The notes: generated from the sequence alone by a model not told the origin. Counted from the stretch's first letter, positions 16,348 to 25,653 are shown. The stretch: DNA of 64,000 nucleotides from Devosia sp. 66-22 (GCA_001899065.1 MKUZ01000031.1:287322-351321); one strand, 5' to 3'. Program-made: numbers and translations.

Positions 16348-16695
16348 ATGACCGATCGAAAGATGCTTATCGTCGAGGACGAAGCGATCGTCGCGCTTGA
16401 CCTTGAGCTCCACTTCGAACTGGCGGGCTTTGTCCCGACGGTGGCAACAAGTGTTCAACAGGCGCTGGCAACGTTGGCGTCCATGCCAGTCGACTTCGCG
16501 CTTCTCGACTATCACGTGGGTGGCGAGGATACCGCGCCGGTTGCAGTGGCTCTCAAAGAACTCAGGATTCCCTTCGCGGTGTGTTCCGGCTCGCAGATCG
16601 CAGACCTTGGAGAGGCCTTCGCGGGCGTTGAAAATATTGGCAAGCCGTTCAGCTCAGAAGCTCTCGACGAAACGGTCAAGCGTTTGCTGAGTTGA
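16348..16695 (+). CDS. Single-domain response regulator (CheY-like receiver)
   Basis: A 115-residue receiver domain: MLIVEDEAIVALDLE gives the acidic pair, FALLDYHVGG the phospho-acceptor aspartate, VCSGSQ the switch Ser/Thr region, and ENIGKPF the conserved lysine. No output domain follows. The ATG at 16348 was chosen because homology starts there; the frame is open to 16204. Single-domain receivers of this kind are common in Hyphomicrobiales, often with HWE/HisKA2 kinases. No kinase lies nearby, so the partner is unknown. Confidence 0.85.
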   Translation: MTDRKMLIVEDEAIVALDLELHFELAGFVPTVATSVQQALATLASMPVDFALLDYHVGGEDTAPVAVALKELRIPFAVCSGSQIADLGEAFAGVENIGKPFSSEALDETVKRLLS

Positions 16696-16723
16696 GAGCC
16701 ATCGTGGCGATAGCGGAGGCATG

Positions 16724-16888
16724 ATGACAACCGTTCGAGCGGCCGGTATCGCGGCCATTGTTGTGATCGCTTTGATAGGAGTGCGGAAGCTCGACGCCAG
16801 CTGGCTCGACATATCGATTGTGGCTGTAATGGCGGCTGCCGCAATCGTCGTCTGTTTGCGACTGACGAGCACCGGGAGCAACAGGTGA
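16724..16888 (+). CDS. Small membrane protein, 54 aa
   Basis: MTTVRAAGIAAIVVIALIGV begins a short protein with two hydrophobic segments joined by RKLDASWLDIS. GGAGG lies 4 bases before the second of two adjacent ATGs (16721 would add one Met). It starts 28 bp after the response regulator stop. The good ribosome binding site and membrane-like composition suggest a real gene, but no family is recognised. Confidence 0.5.
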   Translation: MTTVRAAGIAAIVVIALIGVRKLDASWLDISIVAVMAAAAIVVCLRLTSTGSNR

Positions 16889-16971
16889 TGCTAGCGCACG
16901 AGCCTTTCAGGGAGCCACGGCATGGTGCAACTGCGGCTCACCGTAGTCGCGTCCGAACATCGGAGCTGACG

Positions 16972-17121
16972 ATGGAACAAGTTTTGTATCGGATACTCGA
17001 AGTCGTCCTGGGTGTCGGCCTCGGCGCTGCTCTCCTCGGCGCCATTGGACCACGTTCTTTGGATGGCGATGACGTTCAGCCCACTCCAGCATGCGCGACC
17101 ACCCGAGACCGCCTCCTTTGA
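16972..17121 (+). CDS. Small membrane protein, 49 aa
   Basis: MEQVLYRILEVVLGVGLGAA then LLGAIGPRSLDGDDVQPTPA gives one predicted membrane helix and a short polar tail. CGGAG lies 6 bases before the ATG. It is in line with the previous small membrane gene. No family is recognised, and the call rests on the ribosome binding site and composition. Confidence 0.45.
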   Translation: MEQVLYRILEVVLGVGLGAALLGAIGPRSLDGDDVQPTPACATTRDRLL

Positions 17122-17234
17122 GGCCGTCTCGCCTAACAAGCTGACCTGTAGCGGCCCTGCGCGGACGATTGAGCCTTGAGCTAGACTTCCTCCGCAACTC
17201 ACCCCGTTGTCGGTCTTGTACTCGGAGACGTCGC

Positions 17235-17588
17235 ATGAGGCGAGACAGCGAGATAGATACTAGCGCCCTTGCACGGGAACTATCTCGCCTGCGTCGTCGC
17301 GCGGCCCGTCAGAAGCGCAATGTCAGCTCGAACCTAGAAAAGTGGCAAGATTGGTCCGCAACCATGGATGAGATTGCCACCCTTACCCTGCGCTTCGTTG
17401 CCCGTCCCGCTGATGACCTCGGGGGCTTGGCCGCCAAGTTCGACGCCATACTCTGGCTGATCGGGGTCAACGAGAGCCTTCTCGACAGCGGTGACCTGCG
17501 ACGCTTACGCCGGTTCGGTCGAGACCTTTCCACCCTTGCGGGGGACCAGTCACAAGCATCGTCGGGCAAGGCATACCGCACTCGTTAG
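17235..17588 (+). CDS. Small helical protein, 117 aa, paralogue of 9596-9961
   Basis: The ATG at 17235 has GGAG 8 bases upstream. The N terminus is basic and helical (LARELSRLRRRAARQKRNVS). The C-terminal block DLGGLAAKFDAILWLIGVNE, LLDSGDLRRLRRFGRDLSTL matches the paralogue on the other side of the terminase. In both, an amphipathic helix is followed by a short spacer and an Arg-rich helix. It could be a DNA- or RNA-associated adaptor, but nothing in the sequence fixes a function. Confidence 0.6.
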   Translation: MRRDSEIDTSALARELSRLRRRAARQKRNVSSNLEKWQDWSATMDEIATLTLRFVARPADDLGGLAAKFDAILWLIGVNESLLDSGDLRRLRRFGRDLSTLAGDQSQASSGKAYRTR

Positions 17589-17729
17589 CCTAGAAACTCG
17601 CGGCCATAACAAAGCTGTTGGACTGTCCGTGCGTAGCAAGCATGTGTTGCGTTCACCGCCCGGGCCACTCCGGGCCCTTGTCGGTAACGCCGGGCAATCC
17701 CGCTCTGGCCGTTTGACAAGGAGTTCACC

Positions 17730-18029
17730 ATGGCCAAGACGCCGACTAAATCCACCGTACCGCGCATCGTCCGCGGAAAGGCCGCCAAGACCCGCAAAGC
17801 CGCCCCAACGCCGGCAAAGCAGACCAGCAAGCAGGACCAGGTCCTCGCTCTCCTCCGCCGCCAGAACGGTGCCTCGATCGACGAGATCGTCGCGGCCACC
17901 GATTGGCAGCCTCACAGTGTTCGTGGGTTCCTCAGCGGCGCGGTCAAGAAGCGGCTCGGGATCGACGTCGTTAGCGAGAAGGGCGAAGACGGTGTCCGCC
18001 GCTATCATGTCGCGGCACTGAAGTCGTGA
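17730..18029 (+). CDS. DUF3489 family protein
   Basis: A 99-residue protein. A basic Lys/Ala/Pro-rich tail (about residues 1-33) precedes a winged-helix-like domain: SKQDQVLALLRRQNGASIDE, IVAATDWQPHSVRGFLSGAV, KKRLGIDVVSEKGEDGVRRY. This is the conserved DUF3489 pattern, frequent near phage and plasmid genes of alphaproteobacteria. The domain suggests nucleic-acid binding. AAGGAG lies 6 bases before the ATG, and a strong terminator follows at 18167. Confidence 0.85.
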   Translation: MAKTPTKSTVPRIVRGKAAKTRKAAPTPAKQTSKQDQVLALLRRQNGASIDEIVAATDWQPHSVRGFLSGAVKKRLGIDVVSEKGEDGVRRYHVAALKS

Positions 18030-18166
18030 GCGCGCTTGTGATCTTCAGGTGGCGTCCAAGAGGCCGCCACTTCTCTATCTCCAAGCGCATCTGGGCTTCG
18101 ACATAGTCCAACGTTGAAAGCATCGGTAGGTGTTTCTTGTGCCCGTGAAGTTTGCAACGCTCTAAA

Positions 18167-18200
18167 ACCCGCGGGAGATGTCCCGCGGGTGCTCTTTCTT
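18167..18200 (+). terminator. Rho-independent terminator
   Basis: A perfect 10-bp stem ACCCGCGGGA / TCCCGCGGGT with loop GATG is followed by GCTCTTTCTTT. It lies 137 bp after the DUF3489 stop and closes the rightward accessory tract. Confidence 0.8.
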
Positions 18201-18411
18201 TACGTTGCGGTCGAGGTTTGTGGCGACTAGCGGCGACTTCCACGTCGCTCTGAGACAATAGGCTGTCTCCGGAAGTTCGGAGTTCTAGTCCTCTGCAGGA
18301 GCCTCTTCACACGATGGTAGTTTGGAGCCGTGTCGCACTATCTAGGCGACAGAACGGAACCCACATCGGGTGAGCCCCTCTGATGTCTTAGCTGCTGTGA
18401 TGCCGGGGACC

Positions 18412-19464
18412 TCAATGCTCGTGCCTGTGGTGGAGGTCGGGGTAGTGCGGATGCTTATGCCCCAGTGGTTCGTGACGGTGCCAGTGTGAATGAGGCTCGG
18501 CCACCGGGCCATCATGCGTGTGCTGATGATGTTCGTCGTGGACATGCGCATGCTCGTGCTCCAGCGGCTCATGCACATGCTCATGTTCGTGCCGTTCCTG
18601 AAGATGGAGCCAGAGACCAACGGCCATGAGGACGCCGGCAGCACCGAGTTGCCAAGTAATCTGATCGCGGAAGATTGCGATGCCGAGCAGCGCGCCGATG
18701 AAGGGCGCAAGGGAGAAGTAAGCTCCGGTACGAGCCGTCCCGAGATGGCGCAGGGCGAGCATGAACATCACGAGGCTCGCGCCCACGCCCATCAAGCCTA
18801 CGGCGGCGCTCGCCAGCGCGGGCAGCACCGGAGGCAGGGCTGCGCCGAGGATCAGCGCGAGCACCAGATTGGTCGTGCCCGCCACCAGCCCCTTGATCAT
18901 TGCGATCTGCACGGGATCGGCCGAGGAAAGTTTTCGCGTGAGGTTGTTGTCGATGCCCCAGCTGAGGCAGGCCGCCGCGATGAGAAGGCTGCCGCTATCA
19001 AGTTCCAACCCGCGCCCTGTCCACGAGAGGACGATCGCGCCGATGAGGATAGACAGGGCGCCGAGAAGCAGCTTGCGATCGACGTTCTCGCGGAAAACGA
19101 GCCATGCAATCATCATCGTCGCGAGGCCCTCGAGGTTGAGCATCAGCGAGCCCGACGACGCTGTGGTGAGGGACAACCCGAGCATCAGAAGCAGTGGGCC
19201 AAGCATGCCGCCAAAGAGGATCACGGCCCCAAGCCAGGGCAGATCGGCGCGCCGCAGCGGAGCCTCAGGATTCTCAAGGCCAAAGAACCGCCGTGCGATA
19301 TGGACGGCTGCCAGTCCAACGCCAGCTCCGAGATAGAGGATGCCCGCCAGAGCCCACGGATCGACGGTTCCCAGCAGGACTTTGGACAACGGGGCGGACG
19401 CGCCAAATAGCACGGCGGAGCCAAGGGCGAGGGGAACGCCGGGCCAAAGATGTGAGCGAGTCAT
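18412..19464 (-). CDS. EamA/DMT-family transporter with long His-rich C-terminal tail
   Basis: About 350 residues: ten predicted membrane helices in two EamA repeats (FGASAPLSKVLLG, GPLLLMLGLSLTTASSGSLM; GIDNNLTRKLSS, LRHLGTARTGAYFSLAPFIG). The last 60 residues are cytoplasmic and contain more than 20 histidines in HEHEH/HVHDEHH patterns. The tail could bind Ni, Co or Zn. Such His tails are common in DMT proteins annotated only as EamA. The ATG at 19464 is preferred to a TTG 10 codons upstream. The substrate is unknown; a metal link is inference from the tail and the metal genes further right. Confidence 0.8.
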   Translation of the reverse strand: MTRSHLWPGVPLALGSAVLFGASAPLSKVLLGTVDPWALAGILYLGAGVGLAAVHIARRFFGLENPEAPLRRADLPWLGAVILFGGMLGPLLLMLGLSLTTASSGSLMLNLEGLATMMIAWLVFRENVDRKLLLGALSILIGAIVLSWTGRGLELDSGSLLIAAACLSWGIDNNLTRKLSSADPVQIAMIKGLVAGTTNLVLALILGAALPPVLPALASAAVGLMGVGASLVMFMLALRHLGTARTGAYFSLAPFIGALLGIAIFRDQITWQLGAAGVLMAVGLWLHLQERHEHEHVHEPLEHEHAHVHDEHHQHTHDGPVAEPHSHWHRHEPLGHKHPHYPDLHHRHEH

Positions 19465-19512
19465 GGCGCCACGTGGGTTGTGAACTGGGTCCAATTCATG
19501 GAGCGGTAAATG

Positions 19513-20484
19513 CTAGATCGTTGCGTGCTGATCGGCTTGCGACAAATGGCAGGCGGCCAAGCCACCGTGCGTCGCGGGATTGAGCACAGGCTCTTCGTTT
19601 CGGCAACGCTCAAAGACGAGAGGGCACCGCGTGTTGAAGCGGCAGCCCGCGGGTGGGTTGCTGGGGCTGGGCGGATCGCCGGCGAGGATTACGCGCTCGC
19701 GCGTGGTCTCGATACGCGGGTCCGGCGAAGGCACGGCGCTCAGCAGGGCCTGCGAATACGGATGGGCTGCATCATCGAACACACGTTCCGTCGCGCCGCT
19801 TTCGACAATACGGCCGAGATACATCACTGACACGGACGAGCAGATTTCACGCACTACCGCCAAGTCGTGGGCGATCATGACGATGGTGAGGCCGAGCTTG
19901 GCCTGCAGGTCAGCAAACAGAGCAACGATCTGTGCCCGGATCGATACGTCGAGCGCGCTCAACGGCTCGTCGCAAATGAGAATCGAGGGATCGAGCGCGA
20001 GGGCGCGGGCAATCCCGACCCGCTGGCGCTGTCCGCCCGACAATGACCTCGGCAGGCGTCCTAGCGCCGTCCTGGGCAGCCCAACGAGATCGAGCAAGGC
20101 CTCTACACGTTTGCGCCGATCAGGCACGCCATGGATGATCAGCGGCTCTTCGAGTGACTGCTCGATGGTCTGCCGGCGGCTCAGCGAACCCAGGGGGTCC
20201 TGGAACACGAACTGCATCTTGCGCGCGAGACCCTTGCGGTCCGCACGACGCCAGTTCGACAGCGACCGGCCGGCAATCGAAATCTCGCCTTCGGTAGCGC
20301 TCTGCAGCCCGACGATGGTGCGGGCGAGCGTGGTCTTGCCGCAGCCGGACTCGCCGACAATGCCGTGAAAGGTCCCAGCCGGGATCGCAAGGTCCACCCC
20401 GTCGACAGCTTTCACGAAGCGGCCGGGGGCGATCCTGAAGTGGACTTTGACGCCCGAAGTCTGGATGGCAGGAAAATCAGGCAT
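19513..20484 (-). CDS. Dpp/Opp-type ABC importer ATPase (second ATPase)
   Basis: 323 residues with Walker A GESGCGKT, Q-loop FVFQDPLGSLS, signature LSGGQRQR, Walker B LICDEPLSALD and H-loop IAHD. The C-terminal oligo_HPY extension has the Cys-containing CRFNTRCPLV loop typical of DppF/OppF. The ATG at 20484 overlaps the stop of the DppD-like gene by 8 bases. It is the last gene of a five-gene importer operon that diverges from the hut genes. Confidence 0.88.
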   Translation of the reverse strand: MPDFPAIQTSGVKVHFRIAPGRFVKAVDGVDLAIPAGTFHGIVGESGCGKTTLARTIVGLQSATEGEISIAGRSLSNWRRADRKGLARKMQFVFQDPLGSLSRRQTIEQSLEEPLIIHGVPDRRKRVEALLDLVGLPRTALGRLPRSLSGGQRQRVGIARALALDPSILICDEPLSALDVSIRAQIVALFADLQAKLGLTIVMIAHDLAVVREICSSVSVMYLGRIVESGATERVFDDAAHPYSQALLSAVPSPDPRIETTRERVILAGDPPSPSNPPAGCRFNTRCPLVFERCRNEEPVLNPATHGGLAACHLSQADQHATI

Positions 20485-21493
20485 CGGCCATCTCGCGAAG
20501 CGCGCGCAACTGCGGGGGGCAGGCGACGCGCTGCACGACCGCGCGACCACGCACCTGATCGAGGGGCGGCCTATGCGTGCGACAACGCGGCTCTACCTTC
20601 GGGCACCGTTCGGCGAAGCGGCATCCGGGGACGAGCATCGACTGATCCGGAGGCACACCGGGGATGCCTTGCCGAGGCTCGCCGATCGACTTGCGCAGGT
20701 CGGGCACGGAGTCGAGGAGGCCGATCGTGTAGGGGTGGATCGGCGCGGTCAACACCTCGAATGCCGGGCCTTCCTCGGCGATGCGGCCGGCATAAAGGAC
20801 GATGACGCGGTCCGCGACTCTAGATACGACGCCGATGTCGTGCGTGATGAGGAGGACGGCGATGCCGTCCTCGCGCTGCAGCTGACGGATCAGTTCAAGA
20901 ATTTGCGCTTGCACAGTCGCATCCAGCGCCGTTGTGGGCTCGTCGGCGATCAGCACCTTTGGTTTGCCGGCGAGAGCGAGCGCGATCATCACGCGCTGCA
21001 GCATGCCGCCGGACATTTCGTGGGGATAGCGGAAGTAGCGATCGTCCGGGTCGGGGATACCAGTGCGCTTGAGCAGATCGAGCGCGGCCTGACGCGCCTC
21101 TCGGCCAGTCGCGCCGGTTAGCCGCCTTGCCTGTGCGGCAAGCTGCGGGCCGACCCGCTTCATGGGATTGAGCGCGCTAATAGGGTCCTGAAAGACGACG
21201 CCGAAACTCCGGCCACGAAGTTCCGACAGACGGCGCGGACCGAGAGTCAGCAGGTCTTGACCTCCGCTCTGGGCCCTGCCGCGGATATCGACCGTGACGC
21301 CCTCAGGGAGCAGCCCGAGCGGACCGAGCGTCATAACGGTCTTGCCCGAACCGCTCTCGCCGACGATGGCGACGGTTTCGCCCGGATGGATCGCGAACGA
21401 CACGCCATCGACGGCCCGCACCGAGACATTGCCGGCGTAGAGGTCGATCACCAGATCGCCAACCTCGTAGATGGGTCCCGACGCGGTGCTCAC
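20477..21493 (-). CDS. Dpp/Opp-type ABC importer ATPase (first ATPase)
   Basis: 338 residues with [21 protein letters not shown], the variant signature [19 protein letters not shown] and ITHD. It ends in the oligo_HPY motif [14 protein letters not shown] that may hold an iron-sulfur cluster in DppD-type ATPases. The GTG start overlaps the permease stop as GTGA. It pairs with the 19513 ATPase. Confidence 0.88.
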   Translation of the reverse strand: MSTASGPIYEVGDLVIDLYAGNVSVRAVDGVSFAIHPGETVAIVGESGSGKTVMTLGPLGLLPEGVTVDIRGRAQSGGQDLLTLGPRRLSELRGRSFGVVFQDPISALNPMKRVGPQLAAQARRLTGATGREARQAALDLLKRTGIPDPDDRYFRYPHEMSGGMLQRVMIALALAGKPKVLIADEPTTALDATVQAQILELIRQLQREDGIAVLLITHDIGVVSRVADRVIVLYAGRIAEEGPAFEVLTAPIHPYTIGLLDSVPDLRKSIGEPRQGIPGVPPDQSMLVPGCRFAERCPKVEPRCRTHRPPLDQVRGRAVVQRVACPPQLRALREMADA

Positions 21494-22389
21494 GGTCGTG
21501 CCTCGACCTGGGCGCGCGCAGCTTCTTCCTTGGCGCGGTCACGCCGGCGGCGGCTGAGCGTAAGGCCGCGAGCCGGACGTGGAACCTTGCTGAGCGCGAA
21601 AGCCTCCCCGAGAAGATTGAAGCTCACCACGACGAGGGTCAGCGCCAGCCCCGGCAAGATCACCAGCGCGGGGTTGTCTTCGAGATAGCCCATCCCGTCG
21701 ACCAGCATCTGGCCCCATTCCGGGGTCGGCGGCTCTACACCAAGACCGAGGAAGCTCAGAGTCGCGATAGCCAGCACGAGAGCGCCCGCATCGGCGCTGG
21801 CGTAAACGACGACCAGGGCGAGAACGCTGGGAAGGATGTGCCGGCTGAAAATGTGCAAGTGGTTCGCACCCATGATGCGCGCGGCCTCGATGTATGGCTG
21901 GCGCAGTTCCGCGACCACCACAGCGCGGCTCATGCGCGCGTAGTTTGCCCACCAGGCGAGGGTGAGCGCCACGATCATCGACCAGTAGCCCGGCCCCATG
22001 ATGCCGATAAGCGCCAGCGCGATCACGAGGCTGGGCAGTGCGAGAAAGATATCGATCGCGCTAATCATCACGACTTCGAAGCGGCCCCCGATATAGCCCG
22101 CAAGTGAGCCGACGACTACGCCCAGGATCAGCGCCGCCAGCAGCACAATGGACATTGCCGTCAGCGATACCCGCGCACCTCCAATGATGCGGCTCAAGAG
22201 GTCGCGGCCGAGATAATCGGTGCCCAACCAATGCGCCCAGGACGGACCCTGCAGTATCGACATGTAGTCTTGTGCGGCTGGATCGTAGGGTGTGAGCCAC
22301 GGTGCGAGAACGGCGACGGCTACAAATAGCAGCACCGGTGCGACGATGTGCCAAGGCCACGTCCGCAGCGATTTCAGCAGCTCGGTCAT
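21490..22389 (-). CDS. Dpp/Opp-type ABC importer permease (DppC-like)
   Basis: 299 residues starting MTELLKSLRTWPWHI, with an N-terminal OppC_N region (YDPAAQDYM, HWLGTDYLGRDLLSRIIGGA) and the EAA loop EAARIMGANHLHIFSRHILP. Six helices are predicted. The ATG at 22389 overlaps the stop of the DppB-like gene (ATGA). An Arg-rich C-terminal tail is unusual but probably not important. Confidence 0.88.
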   Translation of the reverse strand: MTELLKSLRTWPWHIVAPVLLFVAVAVLAPWLTPYDPAAQDYMSILQGPSWAHWLGTDYLGRDLLSRIIGGARVSLTAMSIVLLAALILGVVVGSLAGYIGGRFEVVMISAIDIFLALPSLVIALALIGIMGPGYWSMIVALTLAWWANYARMSRAVVVAELRQPYIEAARIMGANHLHIFSRHILPSVLALVVVYASADAGALVLAIATLSFLGLGVEPPTPEWGQMLVDGMGYLEDNPALVILPGLALTLVVVSFNLLGEAFALSKVPRPARGLTLSRRRRDRAKEEAARAQVEARP

Positions 22390-23327
22390 GCGCCCGCGGC
22401 TTTGCGGATGCGTGGGTCGATCAACATGCAGACAATGTCTACCACGAGGTTCGTGACCACGAAGAACACCACAAACAGCAGGAGGATCGCCTGCATCGAG
22501 ATGAAATCGCGGAAGCGAATGACTTCGATGAAGAAGGCGCCAATGCCACGAAGCGCAAACACCGTCTCGACAACCATCGACGCCACCATCATCAGGGCAA
22601 ATTGTGCGCCGAACGTGGTGAGGAACGGGACCGCTATGGTCGGCAACGCTTCCTGCAGAATAACGCCACTTCGGGTCAGGCCCTTGGCAAAGCCCGTCGT
22701 CGCATAGGGACGCGACATCGCGTCCTGGAGGTTGACGCGTACGACACGGCTCAAGATGCTCGCAGGCAAGACCGATGAGGTCGCCCAGGGCAATATCCAT
22801 GAGAGCGGTCCGCTGCCGCCGAAAGAGGGAAGCCAGTTCAGCGTTACCGCGAAGGTGATCACCAGCACTGCGGCGACAAAGAAGTTCGGGGTAGACGCAC
22901 CCACCAGCGAGATTGTCCTCAGGACATTGTCAACGGGTCCGCCATTGCTGATCGCTCCGGCGATCCCGAGGCCGAGCGACAGCGCAAACGCAATCAGACC
23001 GCCGCCAAATAGAAGCAAGGCGGTCACAGGCACCCGTTCGGCGAACTCTACCGACAGCGGTTTGCCGCTGCGTAGCGAAATGCCAAAATCCCCTCGCACG
23101 GCATCACCCAGCCAGCGCAGGTAGCGTACCGGGAGCGGATCGTTGAGACCCAAATCCGCGGCGATCCTGGCGATCAGCTCGGCCGATGCATTCGGACCGG
23201 CCATGCGTTCAGCGATGAGGGCGGCGACATTGCCGGGCGCCGCCGCGACAAGTGCAAATGTGAGCACCGAGGCGGCGATAACGAGCAGCGCCGCAATCGC
23301 CGCTCGTTTCAGCACCAGGATCGACAT
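22386..23327 (-). CDS. Dpp/Opp-type ABC importer permease (DppB-like)
   Basis: 313 residues: an N-terminal helix, a periplasmic domain (ADLGLNDPLPVRYLRWLGDA), GDFGISLRSGKPL, and the EAA-like loop TTGFAKGLTRSGVILQEALP. It starts 17 bases after the binding-protein gene stop and overlaps the DppC-like gene. Confidence 0.88.
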   Translation of the reverse strand: MSILVLKRAAIAALLVIAASVLTFALVAAAPGNVAALIAERMAGPNASAELIARIAADLGLNDPLPVRYLRWLGDAVRGDFGISLRSGKPLSVEFAERVPVTALLLFGGGLIAFALSLGLGIAGAISNGGPVDNVLRTISLVGASTPNFFVAAVLVITFAVTLNWLPSFGGSGPLSWILPWATSSVLPASILSRVVRVNLQDAMSRPYATTGFAKGLTRSGVILQEALPTIAVPFLTTFGAQFALMMVASMVVETVFALRGIGAFFIEVIRFRDFISMQAILLLFVVFFVVTNLVVDIVCMLIDPRIRKAAGA

Positions 23328-23343
23328 CGCCGTCCAGTCCGCC

Positions 23344-24915
23344 TTAGCCGTTGAGCTCGATGCCCTCGAATGGCATATCGTAGTCCGTGGGCGGAAGCAC
23401 GAAGGTCTTCACGTTGCTGCCGTATGCCCACAGGCGCTGCGCCGCAACCAGCGGGCATAGTGCCCGGTTGGCGTCGAGCCAGTCAAAGATCGCCTGCATC
23501 GCCGCTTCCCGCTCTGGACCGTCGGGCGCCGCGAGCGCAGCCATCACTATGGGATCGAGTTCGGGGCTGGCGTAGATTTTGCCGTCGGGCCCACTGTCCA
23601 CGTTGGAAAGGAACATGTTGCCGAGCGTGCCATGCGGATCGTAGGGCGCGCCATAGGTCGTGAAGAAAGTGAGATCGTAGTCGAAGGCCGGACGGCGCTC
23701 ATGCATTGTTGCGTTGTCGACAGACGAGATTTCGGCCTTGATGCCTGTCTCCGCGAGCATTGCCTGGATCATCTCCGCAATGCGGCGGGAGCCAGGCAAG
23801 GACTCTTCCGACACAAGGAAGCTAAGCGTCAGTGGAGCGCCGTTCTTGGTCCAGCTGCCGCCAGCTTCCTCCCATCCCCCTGCGGTGAGCGCGGCCTTGG
23901 CGGCGGCGACATCGCGGGTTGGGACGGGGAGTGGCTTACCAGACAGCGGAATTGTGGGCGGAAAGAGGTTGGCGATAGGGTCGGCGAACCCTTCAAAGAG
24001 CACCTTTGCCATCGCCGCTCGATCGATGCTGGCGTAGACCGCCTCACGAACAGCCTTGTCGGCAACCACTGCATCGGCGCGCGGCGAGAAACCGAGCAAC
24101 ATCGTGGTTGTGCCGGTGTCGGCGAAGATCTTGGCGCCACCCTCACTTTCAAGCGCACGTGCGCGGCGCGGCGAGAGCGGGGATACCCAGTCACCGCCGA
24201 TGATGTCGAGGTCGCCGGCCCGCAGGCCGTTGGCGCGTGCCAGCTCATCGGGCACGACCAGGAGCTCGATGCGCTCGAAGGGTGGCTTGGCGCCCCAATA
24301 GGCGTCATTGCGGACGAGCACCGTGTGGCTGTTGTCGTTTTCGGTGATCACCCACGGGCCGGTGCCGACTGGCGCGGACTGGTTGCCGTCGGCGTCCACT
24401 GCCTTGGGGGAGAGGAAGCGCACCGGGCGGACGATTGTGAACTCGAGCAGAGCCGCGGGCACGGCCTGCTTGAGCTTGATCGTCAGGCCCGTCGCCCCGT
24501 CGGTCGAGATCGACTCCATGGCGTCCGACACGCCGATCCACGAGAAATCGGACTTACCCATCCAGCGCTCGAGGTTCCACTTGGCAGCTTCCGCATTGAA
24601 CGGCGTCCCGTCGCTGAAAGTCACGCCTTCGCGGAGCTTGAACCTCAGGGTCAGGCCGTCGTCGGAAACGTTCCAGCTCTCGGCCAGAGCCGGCTCGAGC
24701 TTGCCGCCCGCGCCGTAACGGATGAGAGGGTCGAACACAAGCGTATAGGTATTGAGACCGGAAATGTTCTGCAGCAGGTCAATGTTTCCTGCTTCGACCA
24801 GAATTGCGATCTTGAGAGTGAGATGCCCGGCACCCAACACCTGGAACGGAATCCCAGCAGCGGCCAGGGCGCTCGCCGTCGCGAGCATGAAACTACGTCG
24901 GCTAAATTCGGTCAT
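23344..24915 (-). CDS. Dpp/Opp/Nik-type periplasmic substrate-binding protein
   Basis: 523 residues of the SBP_bac_5 family. The N terminus TEFSRRSFMLATASALAAAG is Tat-like (SRRSFM). Family blocks include LAESWNVSDDGLTLRFKLRE, GVTFSDGTPFNAEAAKWNLE, GTGPWVI and YDPHGTLGNMF. A GGGGAGT precedes the ATG at 24915. Divergent promoters with hutD share a HutC-like palindrome, so the importer is probably part of histidine/urocanate use. The ligand cannot be read from the sequence; oligopeptides or imidazole compounds are candidates. Confidence 0.88.
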   Translation of the reverse strand: MTEFSRRSFMLATASALAAAGIPFQVLGAGHLTLKIAILVEAGNIDLLQNISGLNTYTLVFDPLIRYGAGGKLEPALAESWNVSDDGLTLRFKLREGVTFSDGTPFNAEAAKWNLERWMGKSDFSWIGVSDAMESISTDGATGLTIKLKQAVPAALLEFTIVRPVRFLSPKAVDADGNQSAPVGTGPWVITENDNSHTVLVRNDAYWGAKPPFERIELLVVPDELARANGLRAGDLDIIGGDWVSPLSPRRARALESEGGAKIFADTGTTTMLLGFSPRADAVVADKAVREAVYASIDRAAMAKVLFEGFADPIANLFPPTIPLSGKPLPVPTRDVAAAKAALTAGGWEEAGGSWTKNGAPLTLSFLVSEESLPGSRRIAEMIQAMLAETGIKAEISSVDNATMHERRPAFDYDLTFFTTYGAPYDPHGTLGNMFLSNVDSGPDGKIYASPELDPIVMAALAAPDGPEREAAMQAIFDWLDANRALCPLVAAQRLWAYGSNVKTFVLPPTDYDMPFEGIELNG

Positions 24916-24967
24916 TGTGTACTCCCCGGGAGACGGAACCTGGGGGGAGGTTAACATCGCGACACTA

Positions 24968-24981
24968 TTTGTCTAGACGAA
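24968..24981. promoter_or_regulatory. HutC operator candidate 1, between importer and hutD
   Basis: TTTGTCTAGACGAA contains the GTNTANAC core of HutC/GntR-family sites (GTCTAGAC). It lies 53 bases upstream of the importer start and 60 bases upstream of hutD, suited to control both directions. Confidence 0.7.
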
Positions 24982-25040
24982 ATGCTGCGTTTCGAGTCCT
25001 GTGTAGAGGATCCCCGACTTTGGGTGGATATGAGGGTGGC

Positions 25041-25607
25041 ATGTTCAACCTTGTTCGCTTCGAGTCGCTTAGGCCGCGACCCTGGAGGAACGGTGGCGGC
25101 GTAACGCGGGAGGTTCTGAGTCTCCCTCATAACGCCCCGATGGAGTCGTTCGCGCTCAGGTTCAGCATTGCGGACATTATCCGGCCCGGACCCTTCTCGC
25201 CATTCCCCGGTGTAGATCGGACTCTGGTGGTTATCGATGGTGAGGCAGTGAACATCGCGATCGGCTGCGAGCCACCAAAACGTCTCGGGCGGCTGGAGCC
25301 ATTGAGCTTTCGCGGTGAAGACGAGGCATGGGCCGAACCGGTCTCGGGGGACACTCGCGATTTCAACGTGATGAGCCGGCGAGGCGCCTTTAGCCACGAG
25401 GTCACCATGGTGACACCGCACGAGCCCCTTGCATCAAACGGTGCGGAGGTCTGGGCATTTCTCGCCCTTGTCCAGACTGAGCTCGCGATCGCGGCCGACA
25501 AAATCGAACTCGAGCGTCTCGATCTCATCTGGGGAGAGACCATGGACATCGCCCTGGTAACCTCTCGGGCCGGCCTACTCATTCGAGCCTACCCGCAACT
25601 CACTTGA
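25041..25607 (+). CDS. hutD: HutD family protein
   Basis: 188 residues of the HutD family: RPRPWRNGGGVTREV near the N terminus and DTRDFNVMSRRG in the second half, in a cupin-like fold. HutD proteins accompany hut genes and have been proposed to bind a pathway intermediate and limit flux; no enzymatic activity is known. The ATG at 25041 follows GAGGGTGG. An operator lies just after the stop, before hutI. Confidence 0.85.
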   Translation: MFNLVRFESLRPRPWRNGGGVTREVLSLPHNAPMESFALRFSIADIIRPGPFSPFPGVDRTLVVIDGEAVNIAIGCEPPKRLGRLEPLSFRGEDEAWAEPVSGDTRDFNVMSRRGAFSHEVTMVTPHEPLASNGAEVWAFLALVQTELAIAADKIELERLDLIWGETMDIALVTSRAGLLIRAYPQLT

Positions 25608-25611
25608 CATA

Positions 25612-25625
25612 TATGTCTAGACATA
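25612..25625. promoter_or_regulatory. HutC operator candidate 2, upstream of hutI
   Basis: TATGTCTAGACATA is a perfect 14-bp palindrome with the GTNTANAC core. It overlaps a TTGACA at 25604-25609. It lies between hutD and hutI, so the enzyme operon may have its own repressible promoter. Confidence 0.75.
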
Positions 25626-25653
25626 ATTGACTGCTAGCCTGCGCGAGGATCGC

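Noticed and set aside
10448..18200. Intact prophage
   Set aside because: Only a terminase is recognisable; there are no portal, capsid, tail, lysis or repressor genes.
18490..19410. 306-codon frame opposite the EamA gene
   Set aside because: Antisense of a gene with clear membrane-domain repeats; composition typical of a shadow.
23632..24954. 440-codon plus-strand frame opposite the binding-protein gene
   Set aside because: Antisense shadow; the minus-strand product has all SBP_bac_5 motifs and a Tat-like signal.
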